Positions 19,801 through 34,800 of a DNA stretch of 64,000 bases are shown piece after piece. This DNA comes from JBGQOJ01 sp052119585. Its GTDB lineage: Bacteria > Pseudomonadota > Alphaproteobacteria > Rhodobacterales > Rhodobacteraceae. Each line of letters opens with the position of its first letter. Positions within the stretch are counted from its first letter, which is position 1. The notes beneath the pieces were generated by a model. That model searched no databases. It was given only the letters and a program-made list of their open reading frames with translations, and had not been told where the DNA came from. The stretch covers positions 62,001 to 126,000 of the forward strand of contig NZ_JBGQOJ010000001.1 of assembly GCF_052119585.1 (NCBI RefSeq), in the 5' to 3' direction. A program made the translations under genes and the position numbers.

Positions 19801-22800
19801 CCCGTGGCAACCGTGCCTGCCCCGTCTGCAAGGGTGAATGTCTGATCGGCGTAGAAATCCTTGGGCTTGGCGCGTTCCAGACCGTCAAGACGACGATCGA
19901 CAAAGCTGTCGCTTGTGGTGTTGGTCCAATCGACGTTGACATCGGCCAGAACAACATCCAGCGCACCAACCACACTGTAGGTCGCGCCGCCTTTGACAAA
20001 CTGCATATCTGTCGCGATTTCAGGGTCTTGCAGTTCCTGCCATGTCACTTCGACAAAGACGCGGAAGACATTTTCCGACACTTCGACGATGTCCAGAACG
20101 GTGCCCTGATCGGCGGCACGGGTGCGGTCGCCGAACGTGCCATCGCGGAAGTTCAAGCGATCGTTCACAAGCGGGCGATACGGCTGAACCATGCCTTCGT
20201 AAATCAGCACCTCGGTCGGGGTCAATGCGTCGCCATTGGCGACCTTGGCCAGCACTCCGGCCTCGGCAGGCGTTGGCGCATAGCTTAGCTCGAAGCTCCA
20301 GACATCGCGGGTGGCATTGCTGCCCTGCTCGACGCTCCAGTCGGCTGTTGTCCGGTTGTCCGCGCCCATATCTGGCACTGTGCCATCCACGATCTTGACC
20401 AGATCGCCGGTCACCTGCCAGGCGTTACCACCCACAAGATCGCCCTGACGTTCAATCGTCAGGTCGCTGACACCGGCAAATATATCCGCGCCACGGCGCA
20501 GTTCTGCGGTGACGGCATTGCCGTTGATCGCGGTGATGGTCGCGACGATCGTGCCGGCCTCTGTCGTGTCCAGCACGCCGTTCACCAGCGCACCGTTCAG
20601 CGTCAGTTCGTCGCCCACGACCAACCCCGCGACACTATCCAGTGTCAGGGTCTGTGTGACGGTCTCGACGACCCACTTCAGGTTCCCGAGCGAGACCTGC
20701 GCCGCATAGTCGACGCGGGCCGATGTGATCAGCGTCTCGGTCTCTGCGGGCAGAGTGAAGACGGCGATCCGGTCCGCCGTTGCAAAGCGCAGCGTGACAC
20801 CCGCAGCGGGGGCCGCAGTGGTCTGGCCCAGTTGCACGGACAGCTCATAGGTGGTCGCCGTTTCGACGACCGATTTCACACGGCCGATTGCGTTATTGTC
20901 AAAGCGCGCCGCGCCTGTGCCGACAATGCTGACAACCTGCGCAAAGCGCGGCTCGCCCGTGGTCGGGCTGAACTCGATCCCCAGCGCGGCAGATTTGTCG
21001 ACCGTCACGGTCACAGTGCGAATGCCGGTTTCGGGGTCCGCAGTCACGGCAGAGGCCGTGTTGACCAATGCCAGCTGGTCCATGCCTTCGGCCAGAATGA
21101 ACCTGGCGTTGGTCAGGTTCAGTTCGGTCCAGCCGTTTGCGGCAGCATCCAGCGCGTTGGCGATGATTTGCGGCGGGGTGCCCGAGGCTTGGCCACCGAT
21201 CGACGCGATTGTCGCGTCATGGTCAACCTTGGCCACAGCCAGGAATGCGCCGGTAACCTTATCAACTGCGTAGATATGCGTGTAATCCGCGCTGAAGTTG
21301 AAGTTGGCCGGATGCACAGTGTTCAACAACGAGATCGCGACGGTGGAAATACCATCCACCACAGGCCCGACCTCTGGCACAGGCGTGCTGACCGTCAAAC
21401 CGATGTCGTCGATGCGGTAAACCGGCTGCTCGCGCAGGTAGAAATCCTGCCCGTATTGACGCGACAGGCTTGCCTCTGCACGGTCCTGTTGCAGGATTTC
21501 AAGGGACAGAACCCCCTGCACCCCATCCCAACCCACGATACGGCCCGTATCCAGACCGCGTTCGCCGGTTGCCAGTGGCAGCGACGACAGGAACAATCCG
21601 CCCCGTGCCGGATCGTCTGCCATGCGCTTCAGCGCGGCAGGATCGACGAAGGACGAGGACCCGCCGTAATTCGCGGCAAGATGGGCGATCAACTGTGCTT
21701 CAAAACCTGCAATCGCATCCTGATTAAGCTTCAGCAGCCAACCGTCCGGCCCGAAGGACACGTCAAGCGACCCGCCGCGCAGATTGAACCCGCCTTGCGC
21801 TGCAAAAAGATCGGTATAGGTGCCACCCGTCGGAGCCAGAACCGTAACCCGCTGCGCCGGCGCGAAAGGCTGGAACGGCACGGCAACGCGGTTGAAAATC
21901 AGGTCAAGGTCGGCGGTGTTCAGCGGATTGCCGAACGCATCGCGGGCAGTGCCCACAAAGCCGATGTCGAACAACGTGCGGCCATCGGCCGAAATTAGAC
22001 TGTCGCCGGTCACAAAGCCCATAGATCCGGCCTGCGTCAGGTCCGCGCCGTTCAGGCCCTGCCAGACGACCTGCTTGTTGGTGCGTTTCAGGTCGGTGCT
22101 GTCCTCGATCACCAGATCGCCGGTATGCGCATCCACCCCTGTCGCCAGATATTCGGAATACAGGCGGCTGCCAAAGCCGATGATCTCTCCTGCGTTCAGG
22201 TCGATGTGCAATTCGCCCGCGCCCGATTTGAACACGGCAACGGTGCCGATTTCGACCGCCGTCCATACGCCGACGATCTCGCGCATTTCAAAGATCGGCT
22301 GGTCCTTGATGAATGTCCCGTCAAAGCCCGCAGGCATTTTCACGATGGCCGTATCAAGGTTCAGAACAAGGCTTCGGGTGGCGATTTCTGCCAGTGTCGC
22401 GCCACCGCTGAGTTGAAGCAGCGTTGTCGCCGCGACGCCGCTGTCGGCGACAGAGATGTGCAGCTGTGATGTATCAAGAGAAATATCGGTCACGGCGCCG
22501 GTGGTGCCGGTTGCCGAGCCGTCGATCAGGATGACATCCTGACCCTTGTAGAAGGGCTGCGTCAGGCCGGAAATGACAACCCCGCCTGCGGTGTTTTCGG
22601 TCACGCGCGCGGCGATCAGGGACATTGCCTGAACCTCGGACGCCAGAGGGCTGACAAGCCGCAGAACCGGACGATCGGTGATATCGGTGTCCCATGGCGT
22701 GGCGTAAAGGGCCATATCTGCAAAGGCGACCCGCGCCCGTGCCGTGCCGGTCTGATCGGGGCTGACCGTTTCAAAGTGGAAACTGATTTGGCTTTTGGCC

Positions 22801-25800
22801 TGATCGGCAAAGGTGACCAGAACCGCATCGCCCTGCGCGGTGTAAAGCCGGACAGGGCCGTCGCCCGCCTGAAGCGCCGCAAAGACACGGGTTTCGACAG
22901 AGCGTTCAAGCGGCGCGGTTTCGATCATGGTGAAACGAACGGCACCGGCTGCGGCGTCAAGGCCCGCGATCTTGCGTTCCAGTCGCAAAACGGGGCGGTC
23001 GGTTTCGCGCAGGTCGGGGGTAAAGCCCACCGCATTGGCCGCCACGCCAAAGTCGTAAAGGGCGGTGCCCGCCGCCAGAAGTCCGGCGTCGCCCCTCAGG
23101 TCGATTGTGCCCAGATTTCCGTTCACCGCCGTCACAACGACTGCGCTGATGTTTCCGGACGCGTTGACCGCGTACAGCGTGACAGGTCCGGCGGCCAACC
23201 GCGTCTGAAGAGAGGCCGAGGCGCCGGAGACCGTGCCGAAGTCACCCTCGACCGCGACCGTGTAGCTGTAGTTCTGCGTCAGTTCGGACGACAAAGCGCC
23301 GCTGAGGGTCGCCGCGCGGCCTGCCGATTGCACCGTCCAGCTTGCGCCGGTAGTGGCCCCCGTCAGCACTGTGCCTTGCGTCAGAACACCGGCCAACAGG
23401 CGGGCAACGCCGCTGTGGACCGAGACCACAGCACCGTCGACACCCGCGCCGACCCAAAGGGTTTCGCCCTGATCGGCGGTCGAAAGATCGGCACCGATCT
23501 GAATGCCGGTCAGCGCCTCTGTCGAGGTGCCGCCAAGTGCCAGAAGCATCTGTGGCGTCGTGCTGCTGCCCACCAGATGGAAGCCAAGGAATCCATCCTG
23601 CTGCGCAAGATCCAAACCTGGAATTCCGGTGATGCCCGCAAGCGCCGCGTCAAGACCGTCAAGCGCCAGAGTGCCCGACAACAGATCCGCCGTAATCGCC
23701 GTGTCGTTGATGGCCACGATGCGGATCACCACATCGGGTAGGGTGGTGGACTGCCAAAGGCTGCCCGCCACAGGCGGAACGGTCGTGTTTCCGGACACCT
23801 CGAGCGAGGCGAACGGCAATGTGACCCGGACGGCAGGCTGCGTCTGGTCCTTGAACGCCAACCGCTGGCTGTTCAGGGTAAACGTGGTGCCGGCGGCAAT
23901 GCCATCCGCAACAACATCATAGACGCCACCCACTTCGGGTGCGCCGGTCAGAAGCGTGGCGGCACCACCGGCATCAACGCGGATGACTGTCGCGTCCTTG
24001 ATCAGCAAAAGCGGACCATTTGCCAGACCGTCAAGGTCGACACGCAGCGCGACAGGCGGCGCGGCACGCTGGATCGCAAGGGACCCGATACGGATCGTGC
24101 CGGTCGGTGTGGTCTGACCCAAACGGGCGATGCCATAGGTGCCGACTGCGGGCAGCGAACCATTGACGCTTAGGCTCGTGTCCAGAACGCCCGTGCCGAT
24201 GCGCCCCTCAAGCAGGTCGAACGACAGTTGATCGCCCACGAGACCCGTTATGCGGATCAGCGCGTCGATTCCGGCGTTGGTCAGGCTAAAGACTTCGCCC
24301 ACAGACGGGGCCGGTGCGGTTGCGCCGTTGTGCACCGCATAGGTCAGTGTGGCATGGGTCACTTTCAGCGCGGGCGCGGCGTATTTGCTCTGGATCGCGT
24401 CCAGTGCGGGCGTGACGCCGACGCTTTCGAACCAGCGCCCTTCAAGCAGGGCAACGGTGACGGTGTCCGCATCGAAGCCGGTGATCCGGTAAAGAGCAGC
24501 GCCATTGTCCTCGGACAGAAGATCGCCAATGGAAATCGTGCCAATGGGACGGGCAAGGGTCAGCGGCGTCTGCGGATTGGCAGTCTCGCCGTTGCGGATG
24601 GACACCTCGACCGTGCCGGTCGGGGTGGTCAGGCTGACAACCGTGCCGTCGGTGACAGTGCCGGACAACAGCTCTGCCCCGAAGGTGCCAAGCGCCACGT
24701 CAACAAGAGTGACGCGCAGCACGCTGTGCGGAGTGATCTCGACCTGAATCGTATCGCCCGCAGTGATCCGCGCGCCGGGGTCCACCGCCACAGTGACGGT
24801 GCCCTCGACCGCATCTGCGGAGACAAAGCGCCCGACCGCGCGCAGGTCCGTGCCCGACGAGGCATAGACCACGGCGGTTTCGGACAGACCGCTGGCGTCC
24901 AGCACCAGACGCATGACAAGCGTGCCTTCGGATGCGGACAGGATCTGCTGCCCCGCGCCGACAGATGTCAGCCCCGCCGAAGTCGTCAGAACCCGCTGTT
25001 CGGGATCGCCGCCGACAAAAAGCGTATCGGTGGCAGACAGTTTGACCCCGTCCAAAAGCTCTACCGCCATGCGTTTGGCCGTATCGTTCCAGGCCGCGAT
25101 GGTGCCGATCGTCTCGAATGCGCCGCCAGAGATTGCCCGGCGCAACACTGTTTCGGGTGCCGCGATGCCGCCTTCGACGACCTGAACCAAGGTGAAGCCA
25201 TTCAGGCCTGGCAGGCTCAGCTCTGCCTTGCCGGTGACCGCCAACAGGCCGTCAGGCGCGATCGCCGCAGAGGTGGGTGTGCGCACTTCGTCGCGGGTCA
25301 GCAGGTCGCCAACCGCAACCAGCGTGGCCAGATCGGTTCCGACCGGCAGATCCGCCGCAAGCCGCAATTCCTTTGCAGCCACGGCAGATTTACCGACAAT
25401 CTCGAATTGTTCGCCATGCTCCGGCACGCCGGTCAGATTGCCCAAAAGCAGCCGTCCGGTTTGCGGGGAATAGCTGAGCAAGGTGGCCAGAACGCCCGAC
25501 CGTGTGCCGCGCACAACAGTCACGCCTTCCTCAAGTCCGGTAAAGGTGCCGGTGTCGCTGGCCAGCAGAAGGCTCGCGACCTCCAGCCCGACCAGAAGAT
25601 CGCCATCGTGGCCGACAAACGTGCCTGACAGCTCGACCATGTTGGTCGATGCGGTTTCCACGCCGAAGCGGGCAACGCCCTCGTTCGCACGATCAAGATA
25701 GGCGTCAGAGCCGTCGCGCCCGTCAAGCTGGGCCCGCGCCGTGAAATCGCGCACGTCGAATGTGTCATCCGCCGAAGTGCCCAACAGGCGCACTTCCTCG

Positions 25801-28800
25801 ATATCCCACAGGTATTCTGTCTGCGTGTCGCCTGCTTGCGCAATAACCAACTCGCTGCCCGAAAGCATGTATTTCACCGCGGAACTGTCACCGCCCAATT
25901 GAGCGGCGTCATAGGTGAATATGTCATATCCGCCGCCGTCAATCAGGATGTCGTTGCCCTTGCCCGGATCAACCTTGTCGTCGCCAGCGCCCAGATCGAT
26001 GATCTCGTCCAGTGCACTGCCGATGATCGTGTCATTGTCGTCGCCCGCAATGATGTGACGCACCACCCCACCGGCAGACCCTTGCGCGATGCGCTGGCCG
26101 CTCAGATCAATGATGTCATCGCCGCCGCCTGTTTCAAGGCGCACGGTGTCTTCCTCTGCGACCCCACGCGAATGATCACGCAGCACAATCGCCTGGATTT
26201 CGGCAACACCGATGCTGTCGAACATATGGTAGGTCGAATTGTCGCCGGTAACGGCGGTCGATGTGATTTTGTCGTTGCCGGTCTGATCGCCCAGAATACG
26301 CACCACATCGGTGGCGCGGTCGCCGGGTCGTCCCGCCTGCGCAGCGCCCAACTGGAACACGATTTGTTTCGCATCCACAGTGTCGGCGGCCTTCAGGACA
26401 ACGCCTGTGTCCTCGCCCATGCCAAAGTTGATGTCGATGGTCTCTGTCGCACGGATCTCGAGCATCTCGAGCACCGCATCCTGCCAGACCACACGCGATC
26501 CGCCATTCTCGATCGAGCTGACCTCGACCCGGTCGCCGCCAGCAGCGCCGCCGGCGAATTCAGCCGCCAGCATCTCTACGCGGTCCGCCCCGCCTGCGCC
26601 GCCATCAATGATGTCGTTGGCATCGCCGACGACCCAGCGAATGGTGTCTGCGCCGGTGCCGCCGGTGATCGTGTCGATCCCTTTGCCCCCTACCAGCAGG
26701 TTAACCCCGGAATCGCCCTTGATCCGGTCCGCGCCGTCGTCGCCGTAAACCTCGTCACGGCCCGCCCCTGCATTCAGCGTGTCATCGCCCATCTGGCCGT
26801 AAATGCGGTCATCGCCCGCGTCGCCGTAGATGACATCGTCGTCATACTGGCCAAAGATCTGGTCGTTGCCCGCGCCACCGTAGATAGAGTCGGCCCCGCC
26901 GATACCTGCCGCAGCAGCAGAGCGGAACAGGTCGTCCGGCTCGTCGCCATAGATGATGTCGTTGCCGTCATCGCCGAACAATTGGTCTGCACCGACGTTG
27001 CCGGTCAGGGTATCGTCGCCCGCGCCGCCACGGAAGGTGACCATGCTGCCACCCTTCTGGGTCAGCACGTCATTGTCCGCGCCACCATCGAAATAGATCT
27101 CGGCGTCGGCTTCGGAAATCAGCGTATCACGGCCGGCACCACCGCGAATGGTCGCCTTGCGGGTAAAGGTGTCGGCGATAAGCACATAGTCATCGCCGCC
27201 TTTGCCGTCGATCACCACTTCGGTCACGTTTTCAAAGCGTTGCAGGTCGCCTGCGACATCCACAAGGATCTTGCCGTCCTGCGTCTCGTTGATGGTGATC
27301 CGGTCCGCGCCTTCGGTGGTATAGACCGTCAGGATGCCATCATTGACCTCGCCCAGCGGTGCGAGCTGGAAATGCTTGTGGTAGTCAAAGCGCCAGATCA
27401 GCACATCCACCAGCGTCTGGGTTTTCGAGAAGATGGTGATCGTGGTGATGAACAGTTCCAGCTTGATCTCGACAAAGGCCCAGACCTTGGCGCGGACTTC
27501 GGCGCTGACGTCGAACAGCCCCAGTGGGTCGCGCTCCATGATATAGACCAGCTCGTCGATATACAGCTTGCCGTCATAGGTGCCTTCGCGGCTGGCAACG
27601 TCGTTCAGGTCAAACTCGACCGTCGCGAAAATGCCGCCCGCAATGCCCGCCTTGACCGACATTATCACATAGTTGCCGCCGATCTGGGCGCTGGCCGTGA
27701 TGTCCATCTTGATGGTCAACTCGACTCGCTCTGTGCCGTCGTCGTTCCAGTCGCGCACATGCAGACCAAGGAACAGATATTCAGGGTTGTTCCAGCCGCT
27801 GTCGCGGAACAGGTTCAGACCCCGGCTGTCAAACCCGAAGCTAAGGTTGACCGTGGCGCTGATGCCCGCGCCAAAGGTGGCCGACAGGAACGGTGCCCAG
27901 ATCCAGATGTCCTTGCTGACACGCTTTTCCACATACAGCTCTGGCAGATCGAAAATCATCAGATCGACGTTGCTGGCCCCGGTCAACAGACCGATGGCCG
28001 ATGCGGGGTTCGTCAGGATCGGAAAGCGCAGGCCCTGCATGTTGCTTGCCTTGCTCAGGAAGCCCTGCGTCTTGCCGTTGGCCTTTTTGTTCGACTTGTC
28101 GGAACTTGGCGCGGCGTTGTTCGCCGGTGGTGCAACCGGCGTTTTCGCCTGTGCCGACGGATCGACCTTCTTGCCGCCGCTTTGCGCCTCGATCTGCTTG
28201 GCGTCGTAGCTTTGGCTGTTGCGCGCGTCCTTGCCGGGACCGGAAATCTGGTAGTCGCCAAAGCGGATCACAACACCATCGGCATCGCCGGGGGCCGGGA
28301 TCGAATTGATCAGGTCGATGATGCCCTTGATCGTATTGAAATAGGCGATGTATTTCGCGGCGCCCGCTCCGCCGAACATCTCGATCATCTTCAGGGCCGA
28401 CGTCGGTGACCCCATCAGGTCGGACACAACAGGCAGCGGATCGACAATGGGCGAAAGCGCATCAGAGATCGGGCCGGTGATCTTCTGGATTTCCGCGAGG
28501 ATCGGCCCCGCGAAATTCGAGATAAAGCTGCCCAGATCCAGACGGATGTCGGTCAACGTGATCTCTGGCGTGCCGCCCAGTTTCGACTGCTGCTTGCCTG
28601 TCGTCAGGTCGATGCTGACAAAGGTCTGCGAGTAGTGGAAATCGGTCATGAACCGCGGGAAGTTGGCAGAGCCGCCGATCGAGGATTCAAAGGACAGGAT
28701 GACTTCGGCACGGGCGTTGAATTCGGCGGCAACAATATCGCGGAATTTCGCGCCGCGCAGTTCGTGCAACAACGACAGACGGTTGTCGGCGGCGGCCGTG

Positions 28801-31800
28801 CCCGGATCTTTCAGGTCAACGGTCAATGCTGCGGACAGCTCTTTATGCCCGTCTTTCAACAGGTTGGTCACGTCGAAATCAAGGAAACCCAATGTCGCGT
28901 GCAAGTTCGCGTCGTCATCAAGGTCGGCGTAAGCCTCTAGCAGGATTTCCGCGTCGCGGTCGGGGTTCGCCTTGGTGTCGATGTAGAAATCAAGCCCGCC
29001 GTCGATATAGCTGACGCCGAAGGCCAGCGCGATATCATAGCGGATTCCAAGCGTGATCACCGCATCCGAGTCGAACGACAGCGGCAGACCGGGCACCGTG
29101 CCGCCCACATCGATATCCACGACGATCGGGTCGAAGATCTCGCCCATGGCCCGCAGGCCGATGCGCAGATCGTCATAGCCTTCTGTCAACGTCACATCGA
29201 CGTCGTTATAATCCTCAATCAGGTTGCCCGCCGCATCGACAAAGTGAATGCGCCCGTCGGTGGCATCGCCGATTTCTTCGATCAACTGGTAGATCGCGAA
29301 TTGCATCAGGTCGACTGCGGTGAATGTGCCGCCGTTTTTGGCCTTTTCAACACGGATCAGGTTGCCAAGGTCGCCCAGAATATCTTCGATCGGGTCAATC
29401 AGCGTGGTGCTGACAAAGGTTGCACCCTTGCGCAACTCGTCACCGATGAACGGCAGGTCCATCTGGAACACAGGCGCGCGGCGGATCGTGGTATCCAGCG
29501 CGTTCAGCACCTTCAGCAGACCATCGACCAGCAACAGCGGGTCTTCGATGAACATGCCAAGCCCCATCTGGGGCATCGGGTTCGGAACATAATAATACAG
29601 ACGGTTTGTCAGGCTCGCCTGGGTTTCGTTCACCGTCATGCCGTCCAGATCATAGCCGATAAAGATCGCATTGCGCTGAACGCCAGTGCCGCCCCATCCC
29701 TCCATATTGGTCGAGGCGTATTTGGCATAGCGGTTCGCTTCTGCGCCGGCGTCGGCAAAATAACCCGAGTCGACGATGGCGTCGGATCCGGTCAGCGCCG
29801 ATGTGCGCACGGGGAAATAGACGGGCAGGATCAGCGCGGCTTTGCCGTGCGTGACCAGATGCATCGCCAGCGATCCGGTCGTAACGACAGGCTGACCCGC
29901 CGCAAGCGTCTTGGAATAATCCCCGACGGTGACATAGGAAATCGTCGCCAGACCATCGTTGATGATCTTGCCCGCCGCGTCGGTTTCGACGTCGCCATCC
30001 GCGTCCAGCGCAAAGGTCGCATCCAGAATGGACGCGGTAATCTTGGCGCCCGGCACAAAGGTCAGACCGGCGGACAGGCTGGCATCCTGCATCATCGCGC
30101 GGGCGGCGAACCCGACATAGGCGCCGCTGCCTTCATTGAGTGTCGTAACAAAGCTCGGCGTTCCAAAGGTTCCGCCCAGTTCGATGCTGATCTGGCCTTT
30201 GATCCCGATATCGAAGCTGAACAAAAGGTCGACAGGGCTGATCTCGACATCAATATCGACACCCAGCGCCCGCAGCAGGTTCAATTCTTCCTGCGGCAGG
30301 TATTCCGAAGGACGCAGTGTCTGGCGGACATTGCGGTCGATGTTCAGAACGCCGTAGGCCTTGAGCAGGTCAAAGAAGCTGAGGTTGAAATCAACCAGCA
30401 GTTCCTTGGCAACCAGAGCGTCTTCGCTATCGCGACCAAAGACAAAGCCCGCATTGAACACAAGGCCCGGCTCTGTGCTGCCTTTGAACAGGGTGTTGCG
30501 CACTTCTGTGTTCAGGAAGTCCAGGTTGCCACTTTTGTTGCCCGTCGTCGGCGTAGAGGCGGCGATCAATTGCGCAATGATCGCGTTCACATCGGTAAAG
30601 AAACCATCCGCCTGACTTTGCACGCCGATCAGCTCTGCTATGGTCTTGTTGACAAAGGGAATATCGATTTCTGTCGTGGCGGTATCCACAGCGTTGATCG
30701 CGGATCCCAGCTGTTCGAACAAGGCGGTAAAGTTCAGCTCCTGCTTGGCGATATTCAGCAGTTCGGTCAGCTTGGTCGCATCAAAGACCATTTCCGGCGC
30801 GAATTCGTATTCAACCGCAAGGAGTTTGTTCGCACGGAAGGCATCGAAATCCGTGGCGGTGGCATCGGTCACCCTGCGCGCCTCGAAGGGGGTGACAGCG
30901 CCGGCCTGAAGGTAAACGCCCGGATCGAATGACAGATCCATGTCCAGCAGCTTTGCCTCGAACGAGCCCAGGCCAGCCGCCGATATCTCGCCGTAAACCG
31001 GCATATGTATCGCAAACCGCTCGTCCGCGCTCAGGTCCAGTTCGATATCGGCCTTGGCCAGCTTCAGCTTGGCCGCATTCGCGATATTCCCGTTCACCCC
31101 GAGGCTGAAGAAATGCGACGGATTTGCGTCTGTGACCACGTTCAACGGGTCGCGCGGGACCAGACCAAAGAACAGCGGGTCTTCGGACCCGGTCGAGGTG
31201 CTGACATCCACAGTCACCGCACCTAGCGTCACGCTTGTCGACATCTCCGCGCTTTGCGTGTCCAGCGTCACATCCAGCGTCAGGCCGGAATTGGCCCCGA
31301 CAAAGACCGTCGGTGCCAGAACATCGGACAGATCGACGCCCAGATCGAATTTCAGACCGGCCTCCAGCCCCAGCAGGCCTTTATAGCTGCCGGTCAGGTC
31401 GAATATCTTGTCCAACTCGGCACCGACAGTGCCCATGTCACCCAGCAGACTGATCAGATCAATCGTGGTATCGACAAAGGTGGTAAAGCCTTTGCGCACG
31501 TTGATGCCGATCACCAGATCGTTGCGATCGGTCTCTGTGTCGGTCGCATCATAATCCATCCGCGCCACGGTCACGCGGCTATCCGCCCCCTCGCCCGGCT
31601 CGAAGCCAAGCTTGGCCAGTTCTGCGTCCAGCAGCGTTTGCAGCAGCAAGAGGTTGTCATCAAGATCCACAACCACACGGTTGATCGTGCGGAACAGGTT
31701 GACGATGCCCAACTGGCTGTCCAGCGAGAACCCAAGCAGGGGGATTTCGGTGGTCAGAATGGTGTTCGCGCCGCGCCCAGAGGTGATGATCTCTTCCGAC

Positions 31801-34800
31801 ACGGTCTCGATCAGCTCCAGAATATCGGTAAGCGAGGCACTTGGCAGTGCAAAGGGGTTGATCGTGTTGAAATCGGGCAGCGTGAACCCGAAATTCGGCA
31901 GGCTTGGGAAGGCCGGGATATTGGGCAGATCGGGCAGCGTGGGCAGGCCGATGTCGAACGGGATCGCCAGTGTTGGCAGCGATGGAAGGGTCGGCAGGGC
32001 CAGATCGGGCAGGTTGAAATCGACCTTTGGCAGGTCAAGACCAAGGTTGGCAAGCGAGAAGCCCCCCAGACCAAAGTTCAGCGACGGCAGATCGAAATCA
32101 AACCCGAAATCAGGCAGGTCGATTTCGGGGAAATCTATGCCCGCCGCAGACCCGCTGAACGTCAGGGGCAGGTTGGCATAGAACCCGATGCCAGAGAAGC
32201 TGGTCGAGATTCCAAGGCTCGCAGCCCCCGGAAGTGGCGAGGTGTTGATCGGGGCGAAGGTGACAGTGCCCTTGGTGATAAAGTCCGCCGGATCATCCGA
32301 CAGGCCACGCACGCGCAGGGCGGCATAGATCGGGTCGGATTTCAGGTTTTCCGATACGGCAGTGGTCAGGATGTCGTCAGCAGCGTCAAGGGACGCAGCA
32401 GTGACCAGCACATGCGTCGCACCCGCAGCCAGATCAACACTTGGCGTCTTGATCAACAGCGTGCGCTTGGACGTCGACAGCTTCATCTCTGCGGATTTGA
32501 CAATCACGCCATTGATGGTCACGTCACCGGAATCGAGCGCGTCCAACGCACTAAGGGCGTCTTTTTCTGTCGTCACCCCGTCGGGGTCCTTGGCAAACTG
32601 GTAAAGCACGCCATCGGCCGTCACAGTCACCTGCGTGACCGTCGGGGTGACAACAGTGGTTGGAACCGCGTTATTTGTATCGACAAAGCCAAACGTCGGC
32701 GCGGTGCCGGTATAAGCCACGGCATGTGCCACAGCCGCATCGGTCAGCCAGGCGACAGAGACAACACCGCCCGCCGCATCCACAGACAGAACGCGGAAGC
32801 TGGAACCGCCGGTGGTCAGAAGTTGGCCGGGTTGAAGGGCGCGCAGGCTGTCCAGATGCGCCTTTGCCTGTAAGGCCGTCGTCGGGGCGGTGGCGGCACC
32901 CAACATCAGTTGCAGTGTCGTGCCGTCGGTTGAAAGACCCGCATCGGTCAATTTGAACGTCGTTGCAGGGCCGACCACATTTGCATTGGCGGTCAGCGGC
33001 AGGCTGACGCGAACGCCGGTGCCTTGTGCAACCGGCTTAAGGTCGCCAATGAACAGGACCGTCAGAACTGTGTTGGTCGCGGTGCTGGTCGTGCCCAGAA
33101 CAACCGCCTTGAGGCCGGCAATGGTGATTTCTGTGCCGCGCATCGGCATGTCATCCGCATGCAGCACTTGCGAGAGCTGAACATTCGCCTGCCCGCTTGC
33201 GGGATTCAGCGCGATGGCGTCTACCACGACAGGAACCTGAACAACCTCGACAGCGGCGATGTCGATCACCTTTGTCGTGCCGGATGCCGAAACGGTAATC
33301 GCTGTGCCGGTGATCGATGTAACCGTCGCGCCGTCGATCAGGGTCAGGTCAATGGTTGTCCCCGACGCGGCAGATACACGCCCCACCACACCGCTGCCCA
33401 GAACGATCAATCCGCCCACGGCAGGCTTTGTGTCGGCAGTCATTGCCACGTCAAGGGTCAGCGTCAGGGTGCCGGAACCGGCGGAAGTCACGGAAACCGG
33501 ACGCAGCCCCCCCTCCAGCACGGCAGAACCGGCCACGGCAAGGCTGGAACCGTCGGACAGCAGCAACATGCCGGTATCGGGCGCGGCGGCCTGCCCTGTC
33601 GAGGGCCAGCCGACCAAGGCGGTCGTCGTCAGGTTGGATGGCGGCTGATCGAACCACATATCCAGCACGAATGTGCCGGCGACGTTCGATATGACATTGC
33701 CAAAGGCCGCGCCGGTTTCGGTGGTCTCGACCAGCGTCAGCGCGCCGCCGACATCGGGCACGCCCGAAATCCGCTTCAGCTTCAGCACGCCATCCCCACC
33801 GGTGGCCGTCTCGGGCAAGAAGGCTGTGACGGTAAAGACCGCCCCGCCCTGCTGCACCAATGTCTTACCGACAAGCGAGGTGTAATCGCCCGCCACATTG
33901 TACAGCGTCATCGTTCCCGCATCTATGGCGATCCGCGCCGTGTCCTGCAACGCGACCGAACCGCTGGCAAAGCCAAGGTCGATTTCGCTGGTGCCGGTGG
34001 GCGTGAACGACAGTTCCTGAACCGTCAGCGCAAGGCCGGTGTCCTGGCTGACAAAGACCTGTGCCTTGGGCACGGAACCGATAACCGCAGAGGTGTCGAC
34101 CTTGAACAACAGATCGAAAACCAGATCGGCAGAGGCATTGACCGTGGCCGTGCCGCCTGCCTCGAAGGTAAGCGGGCCAAGGCCGAAGCCAAGCGCGTCG
34201 GCCAGATCGGTATCGTCCACATCCACGCGGAAATCGCGGGTATAGCCGTAATCCATCAGACGGATGGTGGTGCGGACCTCGCCACTGACCGGGTCGGTGA
34301 CAAAGGCGACGGTGATATTGTCATCGGCTTCGGCCCCGAAAACCGAAATCATCGCATCGCGAACGGCCTGCTCTACGCTGCTGATTGCCTCGGCGCTGTT
34401 CTCGCGCAGCGCGACAAAGGCATCGCGCAATTTGCCGATACCAGTCATGTCATCCAGCGACTTGCCGATCAGCGGAATTTCCGCGTCGATCAGGCCGTCG
34501 CCGCCGTCTTTGCCAAGGATCACATCAAGGGCCGCAATCAGTCCTTCGATCACATCGGCATAGCTGAGCGTGTTAAGGCGCTTCATCCCGTCGGAGGACA
34601 AAAGGGTCTGATAGCCATCGGTCAGGAAGTCGACCAGATGCGTCGGGATGCTGATGTCCGGCGCGGTAAAGGTCGTGCCGTTGAAATCCGCACGCGCCGA
34701 TACGACCGCCACTGCCGAATCGGACCCGAGCGAGGCAACGACCGGCAGGAAGAACCCAAGCGAGCCTGTCGCGTCGGCGGTCACCGAGAATTCGGTGCGT

